This document shows, in pieces, positions 55,732 through 64,000 of a stretch of DNA of 64,000 bases. The position numbers were made by a program, and so were the translations under genes. The stretch is from Akebia trifoliata. Lineage: Eukaryota; Streptophyta; Magnoliopsida; Ranunculales; Lardizabalaceae. The stretch lies in the NCBI GenBank assembly GCA_017979445.1, contig CM030716.1, forward strand, positions 15,891,443 to 15,955,442, in the 5' to 3' direction. Within the stretch, counting starts at the first letter, position 1. Every line of letters starts with the position of its first letter. Under the pieces are notes generated by a model. The model worked only from the letters and a program-made list of their open reading frames with translations, did no database searches and was not told the DNA's origin.

Positions 55732-56852
55732 AAATCGGAGTGGACACTTAAAGTCAATGATGAAGTAATGAAACAGTTCCAAACAGGATTTCTAGCAGTA
55801 TCCACCTACCCCGAGTGGCTTGCTAATGTCGTTTCTATACCAAAGAAAGATGGAAAGGTCCGCATGTGCGTGGACTACCATGATCTGAATAGAGCCAGCC
55901 CTAAAGATGACTTTCCGTTACCACACATCGACACTTTGGTCGATAATACAGTGGGGCACGATATGTTCTTCTTCATGGATGGCTTCTCGGGTTACAATCA
56001 GATAAAAATGGCGGAAGAGGATCAAGAGAAGACTGTGCTCATTACACCTTGGGGTACCTTTCACTATAAGATTATGCCATTCGATCTCAAGAACGCTGGG
56101 GCAACTTATCAACGAGCTATGACTGTTTTGTTTCATGACATGATCCACAAGGAGATAGAAGTATACGTGGACGACATGATAGCTAAATCAAATCTCGACG
56201 AGGACAATCTGGTAAACTTGAAGAAATTGTTTGATCGATTAAGGAAGTACAGTTTAAGACTTAATCCGACAAAGTGCATATTTGGCGCAACGTAAGGAAA
56301 GCTATTGGGGTTCATTATCAGTAGAAGAGGCATCAAGATCGATCCAACTAAAACAAAGTACATTATAAATATGGAGCCACCCAAATTAGATAAAGAAATC
56401 ATGCGATTTATAGGAAGAATTCAGTACATTAGCCTGTTCATCGCACAACTCAAGCCGATCTGTGAACCAGTATTCAAACTACTGAAGAAGAATGAGCCGA
56501 AAGAATGGAATGAAGACTGTCAGGAAGCTTTCGACAAGATCAAGAAATATCTACTCAACCCACCAGTCTTGGTTCCGCCTATATCGGGTCGACCTCTAAT
56601 GATGTATATCTCCGTGCAAGAAAACTCTATGGGCTGTGTACTGGGGCTACATGATGAAACTAGTCAGAAAAAGCAAGCCATCTACTACCTTAGTAAGAAG
56701 TTCACAAGTTACGAGACGAACTATTTGACTCTTGAGAAGACATGTTGTGCTCTTGTCTGGGCATCACAATGGCTACGCCACTACTTGCTTAGTTACTCGA
56801 CTATGCTCATTGCTCAGATGGACCCCTTGAAGTATCTCTTCGAGAAGCCGGC
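55732..56852 (+). pseudogene. pol: E0 reverse transcriptase and start of first RNase H, cut by E5
   Basis: Joins the pre-RT segment across E4: EWTLKVNDEVMKQFQTGFLAVSTYPEWLANVVSIPKKDGKVRMCVDYHDLN. The catalytic parts FMDGFSGYNQI and EVYVDDMIAKS (YVDD at residues 133-136 from Met 55768) are intact, but PFGLKNA is PFDLKNA. A TAA at 56293-56295 interrupts the frame, which then continues as GKLLGFIISRRG, FIGRIQYISLFI, MYISVQENSMGCVLG and CCALVWASQWLRHYL. It breaks at FEKP where E5 is inserted. The rest of pol is absent from the window. Confidence 0.9.
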
Positions 56853-58573
56853 TGTAGACACCCCATTTTTGCACTCGCCAGATTAATCAACTCGTCAACC
56901 CGATTGCAACGGTTCCCAATGATGGATGATTATTCCAATACTTTATTTTGTTACCAGATATGTTTTAGAAATCCGGATGAGGTATCTCGAACTGACAAAA
57001 TTGTAGAAATCACGCTACGCTAAAAAAATACGACCCAAAAAACATAAAAATCATCATCTTGCAGACAAAAAAAAGTTTTACGATAAAAATCACTAAAAAA
57101 TGACCAAATTACCAAAATACCCCTAATCTTACATCCTTAGAGCCTACGTTACGCTTAGAAAAACCCGTTCAAACACATAAAATAACAAATCGAAATAAAA
57201 TAAATCATTTCATCAATTTTCACAGAATTCGACAAAATTATGAAAATGCCCCTCATAAAGTGTACGACCATTTCACACACAAAATTTCATAAATGACACA
57301 AACCAATATTTCCATTGAATTCCTTACGAAAAGCGATTCTAAAACATCCTAGAACATCAAAAACCGACTTGAAACACAAAAAATCCTCTCCGAGGGTAAA
57401 ACGATAATTTTACAATTTTTATAATTAAAATTTTCAAAATTAATAAGTAAAACATTAAATAATTAAAGTGAAATATTAATAACATTAATTTAAAATTTTA
57501 AACTAAAAAAATCGATCAATCAAACTCTCAGGCAAAATTGTTGAGGGTTGCCAAGATATTTCTTCAAGGACCCCTCCATTTGGAGGTCTAAAGAATTAAA
57601 GATATAATAGAGGGGGGTTCTCCAAAAAATTAAAGTCAATCAAGCAAGACTAAAGTCAAGGTGTTAAAGTCAATCAAATATGACTAAAGTCAATTAAGTA
57701 AGACTAAAGTCAAGATATTAAAGTCAATCAAGTAAGACTAAAGTCAAAATCTTAAAGTCAATCAAATAAGACCGAAAGTCAAAACCCTAATAGAGTTCTA
57801 ATTAAATAATAACTCTATTTAATAGAATTCTAACTAAAATACAACTCTACCTAAAACAATTCTAATTACAATACAACTCTACCTAAAATAATTCTAACTA
57901 AAATATAACTCTAACTAAAAGAATTCTAATTAAACACTAATTCTATCTAAACAAACCCTTAGAAAAATCTATAAATAGGGGTCCTCACACCCTATTTTCG
58001 TATCAAATCATAAATCCTAACAGAAATAGGTCAAAAAGCCTCCCTAGCCTCCCATAAACCCTAATTTTGAAATCCCAACTCCTTACTTAACACCCATACT
58101 TCAATTTTAGCTTAAAAAATACCTAGAAGTCCTTCAAAAACACCCCAAAATCCATCACAAATTTGAAGAATCTAGATCTAAGAAAGAGATACCTTGCGGA
58201 GATCAGAAATCAGATCCGGAGATAGAACGAAGCAAAGAGTACGGTACAAGGAGCGATTTTATCAGATATGAGGGAATAGAATCTTTGCGTATTGAAGGTA
58301 AAATTTTTTTTATTTTTTTATCTAGGTTTTTTTGTTACCAATGTAGTCTTATTTGGGATAAGTAGATACCGGCATTGGCCGGGCGGGGTTGGTGCCTAAC
58401 ACCTTCCAACCTCGTAATGTGATCTCCAGATTCAGTTTTTCTTTAGTAGATTAGTTGTTTTTATCTGTTTCGAGTCTATATTCGGTTCCTAGACCGTAAT
58501 AACTAGGTGGCGACTCCCAAACCTCAAGGGTTAAAAGTAGATCCACGCATCCCACGGATCGAGGGCGCTTTCA
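56853..58573 (+). repeat. E5 5' LTR (type A)
   Basis: This 1721-bp LTR runs from TGTAGACACC to GCTTTCA. The TATA box is at 57970-57977. It carries GGTGCCTAACACCTT (58390-58404) and GGTGGCGACTCCC (58506-58518). Confidence 0.95.
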
Positions 58574-58574
58574 G

Positions 58575-58592
58575 TGGCGACTCCACTAGGGA
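58575..58592 (+). other. E5 primer-binding site
   Basis: TGGCGACTCCACTAGGGA starts one base after the LTR and is identical to the E4 site, which differs from E1. This groups E4 with E5. Confidence 0.85.
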
Positions 58593-58799
58593 CTATTGAG
58601 GATCAGACTTGAAAAACCCCAAGTATGGAAGCATTGTCAGGATGACCTAATTTTTTTTATTTAGTTCAATTTATTTTATTTATTTATTTATTTATTTTTG
58701 TGACTTGATTGTGGATGATTTTGGGTATTGTATATTTTTCCACTTAAGGGTCATTTTTTTGATGACCCCTAAATAGTGAAATATTCAAATTGACATATG

Positions 58800-59590
58800 A
58801 AAAGGATAGAATGATGAAGGTTGGGACAGCAATGTTAAAACATTTTTACAGAATATTCTAGTGAGAATTAAGTCTGAGTACCTTTAATAAAACATATATC
58901 CCATCGAGTAGATTAATTTAGAATCTAAATTCACTCGATTTCATTACCAGGAGCCTTGGATATCATCGATGCAAGTTCAATATGTAAATCTGGAATTGTT
59001 GCTGAATTAAGGTCGAGACAGCAACGTTAAAATGTTTTTACAAAACATTTTAGTCAGAATTAGGTCTGTACACCTATTAATAAAATGTAGATCCCATCAA
59101 TTATATTAATTTACAATCTGAATTCACTCAATTTCGTTATCGGGAGCCTTAGATATCATCGATGCAAGTTTAATCTGTAAATCTGGAATTGTTGCTGAAT
59201 GAAGATTGGGACAGTAATGTTAAAACATTTTTACAGAACATTCTAATAAAAATTAAGTCTGGGAACCTATTAATAAAATGTAGATCTCATCGATTAGATT
59301 AATTTAGAATTTGAATTCACTCAATTTCGTTATCGAGAGCCTAAGATATCATCGATACAAGTTCAATATGTAAATCTGGAATTGTTGTTGAATGAAGGTT
59401 GGGACAGCAATGTTAAAACATTTATACAGAACATTCTAGTCAGAATTAGGTCTGGGCACCTATTAATAAAACGTAGATCCCATCGAGTAAATTAATTTAG
59501 AATCTAAATTCTCTCGATTTCATTATCAGGAGCCTTAGGTATCATTGATGCAAGTTTAGATTATATTTTCCTAATTAACAGAAAATCCGA
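58800..59590 (+). repeat. E5 leader: about 192-bp tandem repeats, four copies
   Basis: Landmarks GATGCAAGTTCAA or variants occur at about 58968, 59161, 59353 and 59547. There is one more copy than in E1 or E4. The next 59640-60030 is AT-rich and featureless apart from an A-run near 59700. Confidence 0.85.
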
Positions 59591-60081
59591 ATTTATCTAG
59601 TGTTAACACAGTTAATGTTCCTGAGAGCGAGCTCATTTGGCACTAGGATCTTTCTCTTTGATTTTCTTTTGGAATGTGTTTCTAGTTCTTTTTATAATTT
59701 AAAAAAAAAAAAGAGGGTTCATCGCTCATCATCTCAACAATTATCATTCTATCATCAGTGTAACATCTATTAGAATCTCGATTTATTTTGGATCACTCAA
59801 AAGTGATCATTGATTGGACCTTAAAAATTATAAAAATTATGCCTATTGCAATGTTTGGGTTTGATCAATTATTCTATACCATGATCATTAATTGATTTGC
59901 CATTAATCTTGATCAAATATATAGTTGATGTGCTTATTGGTGATCTTAATAATGTTATTGGATTGGTATTTATTTTGGCTAATATTCATATGGTATTAAT
60001 GTGTGATGGTATGATCAGGACCATGGGTCCATTTGTTTGAAAAGGCCCCGGGCACACCCCATCCTATTTTGCACACACCAC

Positions 60082-60349
60082 ATGCACGTTTACTGTTTTG
60101 CACGCTTGCATGTCCCATATAGCCAACGTGGCACTAGTGCGTGGCCCGATCTCTTCGGAGATGCGACATCATTCATGAAAATCACAACTCCAGTCACGTA
60201 CCTTAGGGTATATCAAACTGGGACATCAGTACCATCTGATCAGGTGACTCTGAAAGGTATATCGATGCACCTAGGTTGGAGCGACCTGAGCCTTTGACCT
60301 ATTGTAAGCCACACAATCACATGTCCCTTTGCCAACGTAGTACTAGTAC
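60082..60349 (+). repeat. E5 leader: duplicated block with two perfect palindromes and 71-codon ORF
   Basis: GCACTAGTGC (60131-60140) and GTACTAGTAC (60340-60349) lie 209 bases apart. The ORF from ATG 60082 to 60297 (MHVYCFARLH...GWSDLSL) has the same length as in E1 (18268-18483). I do not recognise the peptide; it has no signal peptide or known motif. Confidence 0.6.
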
Positions 60350-60453
60350 GTGGTCGGTCCCCTCGTGGGATGCCAAACCATTTATGAAAGCTACAACTCT
60401 TGACTCGTACCCGTAAGTATATCAAAGATAATCCAAGTACATCAATTGCACTT

Positions 60454-60621
60454 CTTGGTCAAAATCAGTGCCTAAGCGAGATCCTGCCCTGCTGTACCCT
60501 ACTGTACGAGGGGGATAGATTACGTCTATTCTAGACGAGAGGTACTTAAGTGGGCTATTGCTCAGCATCGTGCGCCACCTCTCAACTGGGGATCAAACTG
60601 GCTGTTTTTGACTTCAGAGAA
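60454..60621 (+). other. E5 leader: conserved module with ATAGAT-TAC-GTCTAT
   Basis: CTTGGTCAAAATCAGTGCC, GCGAGATCCTGCCCTGCTG, TACGAGGGGG, then the inverted repeat at 60515-60529 with one broken pair, and GACTTCAGAGAAG. Otherwise as in E1 and E4. Confidence 0.75.
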
Positions 60622-61789
60622 GTGAGTTGAAGTTTTAGATTATCACTTATACGGCATATCAAACCAAGTCATCACGTACCGTCTAATTGAGTATGCTCTA
60701 GAGGTATATAGGTGTACTTGGGCAAGGGTGGCCAGATAAAAATGCATTGCACGTAGTAAGCCTAGAGTCTAGAAACCTCCCCTGTAGGTCACGACTCGAA
60801 CTTATCATGGGTGTTCCCGGGTTGTTATTTGAATGAGACCTTCTGATTGATGAATGTATGTGAATGATGTATGAGATCAGAATGTATGATTGTCCTCAAG
60901 AATAAAAAATTTTACTTTTGAAAATTAAAATGGGTGCACCGACCCAATAAAGAATCCATTTCTTGCAATAATTCATAATGACCCAGTCCATCTCGATCCA
61001 ACAATCATAATGGGCCGGGCCATTTAGAACAAAATGGAAATCAAATCCTTTTCTAAATTCGAGTTCCGACCCATTTTAAAAAAACAAAAATATTTTCCAG
61101 AAGAAAAGTATTTTCCAAAAAAATGTTTTCCAAAAAAAAAAGAGAAAGAAGGAAAAATGATTTACAAAAGATATATTTTTGCATGAACCTTGGAAATTTT
61201 CTTTTTTGCATGGACTTTGAAAAATTACTAAAATGTATTTTTCTAAAAAAAAAAAGGACTTACAAAAAATAATCAGATTTGTGAAAGTTTTATTCAATGA
61301 AAACATTATTTGTCAATAATTTTCAAGAGTGCAATAGAATTATTTTCCTTCTGAAAAATCATTGCATAAATTTCAAGGTTCATTTAAAATGTTATCAAGG
61401 GGGTAATACTAAAATTGATTAAATTCACCTTCAATGAGGTTTAATGGTTATCATTGTACCTAAGCTCAATCGTCCATCGTCTAGCTAGGGTTATAAGTCT
61501 AACAAATGTCAATATCAAGTCAACAGTCAGAAATGACTTCAGAATTTCTCAACATCGCCCAGTTATTCCCTGAAGATCATAGTACTTCAGTCTTGCTGGT
61601 TATAAGCATTGTCTCGAATCCTCAATCCATAATCAAGCCCGTTGTGAGTAGTCTTGAGTTTTCATGAGTCATTTGGGTTAGTTCGAGTCCTTTTTTTCAA
61701 CAAGGTCATGTCTTCTTTTCGAGTCGACTCTTTTTTCTGTTGAGTCGACTTAGTTTGTCAAGTCATAGAGGTGTCTGTCGCCCCTTCTG
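60622..61789 (+). other. E5 internal non-coding region (gag lost)
   Basis: AT-rich, with A-runs at 61075-61260. It matches E4 52542-53739 in large part. No gag motif in any frame. Confidence 0.6.
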
Positions 61790-62958
61790 AATTTGATTGA
61801 ATAAAGAAAATTTTTGAATACCTCGAGCGCATTAACGAATAACTAATAATTTGATAGATTTCTCTCCTGAATAAGAAAGATAAGAGTCAGGCTCAACTTT
61901 TAATCAAAAAAGTAAAAGTCATTGACCTCGGAATAGAAAATAATTCCTAAAGAGATTCAAATAGAAACTATCTTATCCCTAGAGGAACACAAGAGGATAA
62001 TGAATTTTCTCAGAAATTTCAAAAGACTTGTTCGCGTGGGCCTATGAGGATATGTTAGGTGCAAGCTTGGGTGTTGTCTGACACGGATTAGATATTGACT
62101 TGATAAAATGAGATCAAGGAAGATGTTACAAAATGTATCAGTGCTAGACTTCTCAACATGGTAGAGCTCTCAGAATAGATTACATTCTCAGACTAATGAA
62201 ATGGTTGAAGCGAAATTGATCTCTGATCTATGTTTAAAGTTCTAGATTTGGCATCATCTCCCTATCGTCCTCAGATTAATAGCGCGGTTGAAGCAAGCAA
62301 CTAATAAGAGTCTCAAAATAACCATTGTCAAAATGTATCAATTGCACCAGGATTAGTCAGAGAAGTTACCATTCACACTATGGGGGTACAGAAACAGTCT
62401 TACCAATTGAAAGGGAATTCCATATCTCAAGGTCTTGATGGAAAATCAATTGCTAGAAACAAACTAGGTTCGTCATTAGGTATGAAGAGCTAAACTTGAT
62501 TGAAGAAAAAATAACTTAGACTTTTGTACCACGTGCAAACTTATCAGAGAATAGTCACCCGCATGAAGGTCAAAGTTCACCACTTACAAGTCAAGGATTC
62601 AACCATCAGACTTCCAAGAAAATTGACCACCCCTCCTCGACCATAGGAGGAAGTCTGAACGTAATTGGAGAGATTCATCCATTAGTAAGGAAACACTACT
62701 TTGGAAAATCATCAGATTTCAAAGAAAATCGAGTACTTATTTTTGACCCCAGAGGGAAGTTCAAACCTAATTGGAGAGATTCATTCATTAAGAAAATACT
62801 GCCTTAAAAAACCATCAGATTTCAAGATCATGATAGAGTTGAACTACTAGAGTCAACCAACCTTGACCAGATCAAGCGGTACTACATTTAAGGAGGTCAT
62901 CTTTAGCCAAATCAATTTCCTATTACCCAGTTCAATATCTCCTTTCTTAACCATTTGT
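61790..62958 (+). pseudogene. pol: E5 pre-RT segment and integrase remnant, heavily broken
   Basis: Same arrangement as E4: a pre-RT part (IPKEIQIETILSLEEHK.IMNFLRNF) and integrase scraps, including LYHVQTYQ-like sequence near 62525 and a duplicated KFKPNWRDSF(I)IKK segment near 62640-62800, then TTAAGGAGGTCATCTTTAGC after the terminal codons. It is more degraded than E4. The 3' flank reads TTACCCAGTTCAATATCTCC as in E1, then stops at the junction with the type-C LTR. Confidence 0.65.
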
Positions 62959-64000
62959 CCATTTCAAAATTATACTTCCACCCTTACTTTATGAGGTATT
63001 TACAAATGAACCAAGGTCTACTTTTCACCTACCACTTCACCTTTACACATGTCATTCTCCTACTCACCCTCCTAAAAGTACTTTTGTTCTCCCATTAGTC
63101 CATTTCAAAAATATACTTCCACCTTTACTTTATAAGTTATTTACAAATGAACCAAGGTCTACTTTTCACCTACCACTCCACCTTTACACATGTCACTCCC
63201 TTATTCATCCTCCCAAAAGTACTTTTTGTTCTCTCACCTCTATTTACCAAAATACCAAATATCAAAGAATGTTTGTAGGATTTCTTCACAAATGTTATCT
63301 TTACCCTCATACAAGTGAAAAATCTAAAAAGAAATAACCTAAACCTCATGTCCATTTCTTTATTTTTAGGGTTGGACCACTTTATTCTCAAAAGTTCTTC
63401 AAAAACTCTATAAATACCCCTAATTTTTTATGAATAATTCATGCTCTCAAGCCCCTATCTTTCAACCTAAAACTCTACCAAAATGTTTACTAATCTCTCA
63501 TCTTTCAACCTTCAACTCTCTCAACCCTCAACTACATCCTTCAACTCTCAAGTTCATTTCTCAAGTTCAAGTTTATTCAAGACCTCCAAAGGGACAAGGT
63601 GGGTATAGTAGTGTTATTTATTTTTTAACTTGCATCTTCTTCTTCTATTCTTCTCTTTTTCTTTTTAAAAACCTTTAGGATGTAATGGAAAATCCTCCTT
63701 TATTTCAAGTAGATTGAACCTCAACCTTAGGCATGGAATGCTTGAGGCGGTTTGGTCGAAAGGATAGAGGTTGAAGCCCTTCTTTACCCACTTTTATCTC
63801 ATGCATCATAATGTACACCATTCACACACACCAAAAATGCTTGACAATGTTGAAGAATTGTGTAGTTCTCTTGATGGGGCTAAAACACTAAGTTTCTAGT
63901 TAAGCATGCATGCATCAAGGTTGTAGATCTAAGGAAATTCCATCTATAGAATTTCTCTAAAATCCTAAACCAACATTCCAACTCATGCAAAAGTGTGTTG
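62959..64000 (+). repeat. Type-C LTR fragment, probable E0 3' LTR (continues past window)
   Basis: Homologous to 4161-5043 of the E0 5' LTR, with the U3 start missing. The first 140 bp are tandemly duplicated: TCCATTTCAAAATTATACTT at 62959 and a near copy at 63099. The TATA box TATAAATA is at 63409-63416. The open frame 63430-63678 is in LTR sequence and not a gene. Confidence 0.85.

Larger units (their letters stand above)
56853..62958 (+). mobile_element. E5: type-A element lacking its 3' LTR, in E0
   Basis: E5 has a full 5' LTR and primer-binding site, the type-A leader, no gag, a pre-RT segment and an integrase remnant. It ends about 62958 inside its 3' non-coding region and joins directly to the type-C LTR fragment. 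Left flank is CCGGC; no right flank exists. The loss of its 3' end together with E0 RNase H and integrase is best explained by one deletion. Confidence 0.85.
3507..64000 (+). mobile_element. E0: Tat/Ogre-like element with type-C LTRs, split by E1, E2, E4 and E5
   Basis: E0 starts with an LTR at 3507 and has a primer-binding site at 5458. Its gag-pol can be followed in pieces at 7980-10143, 21265-21565, 46856-49022 and 55732-56852, and the protein continues across each later insertion. Beyond 56852 its RNase H and integrase are missing. What follows is E5 and then a type-C LTR fragment from 62959, so E5's 3' end and the rest of E0 pol were probably deleted together. The 5 bases left of the LTR are ATGCC. 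The matching right flank lies outside the window, so that target duplication cannot be checked. Confidence 0.75.

Noticed and set aside
1..64000. tRNA or rRNA genes and free-standing host genes
   Set aside because: I saw no cloverleaf with A/B boxes, no rRNA-like sequence, and no coding exon outside the transposable elements.

Overview
The window is plant nuclear DNA. It is made almost entirely of nested long-terminal-repeat (LTR) retrotransposons of the Ty3/gypsy superfamily and contains no ordinary free-standing host gene. An angiosperm is indicated by Athila-type and Tat/Ogre-type polyproteins, by primer-binding sites of the TGGCGACTCCACTGGGGA type, and by two intron-containing genes of plant-specific families (plant mobile domain; DUF7745-like). 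A eudicot is likely, but the species cannot be named from sequence alone. AT-richness and nesting depth suggest pericentromeric heterochromatin.

Layers, oldest first. (1) 1-3506 is the decayed 5' half of an Athila-like element on +. (2) E0, a Tat/Ogre-like element on +, was inserted into the Athila RT. Its 5' LTR (type C) is 3507-5454 and its gag starts at 7980. Its coding region is then split into 7980-10143, 21265-21565, 46856-49022 and 55732-56852. A truncated type-C LTR at 62959-64000 is probably its 3' LTR. (3) E1 (10144-21264, minus, type-A LTRs) sits in E0 gag. E2 (21566-46855, minus, type-B LTRs) sits in E0 between gag and protease with perfect AGCAT target duplications. E4 (49023-55731, plus, type A) sits just upstream of E0 RT with perfect AAATC duplications. 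E5 (56853 to about 62958, plus, type A) sits in E0 between RT and RNase H. (4) E3, a type-A solo LTR (35987-37728, minus) with perfect CAGAT duplications, sits in E2 pol.

E2 is the most informative element, about 23.5 kb without the solo LTR. It has a long leader, gag, protease plus G-patch, RT, two RNase H domains and integrase on the minus strand. Between integrase and the polypurine tract it carries two antisense, intron-containing genes on the plus strand: a seven-exon plant-mobile-domain gene (24480-28963, three nonsense codons) and a two-exon DUF7745-like gene (29806-31404, open apart from a probable splice-acceptor mutation). Both are preceded by clusters of ATCCGTG/CACGGAT hairpins that also occur in the 5' leaders of E2 and E0.

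The type-A elements (E1, E4, E5) lack RT and RNase H at the same place. They look like a non-autonomous family that could only have moved with enzymes supplied in trans.

The most unusual signal is RNA-like structure in the leaders. One module of about 165 nt, centred on a palindromic ATAGAC-N3-GTCTAT, is shared by all five elements although they carry three different LTR types. Several tandem arrays consist of short perfect stem-loops whose two arms change together. Type-A leaders also carry two 10-nt self-complementary palindromes (GCACTAGTGC and GTACTAGTAC) 210 nt apart. These are candidates for dimerisation or packaging signals shared between autonomous and parasitic elements.
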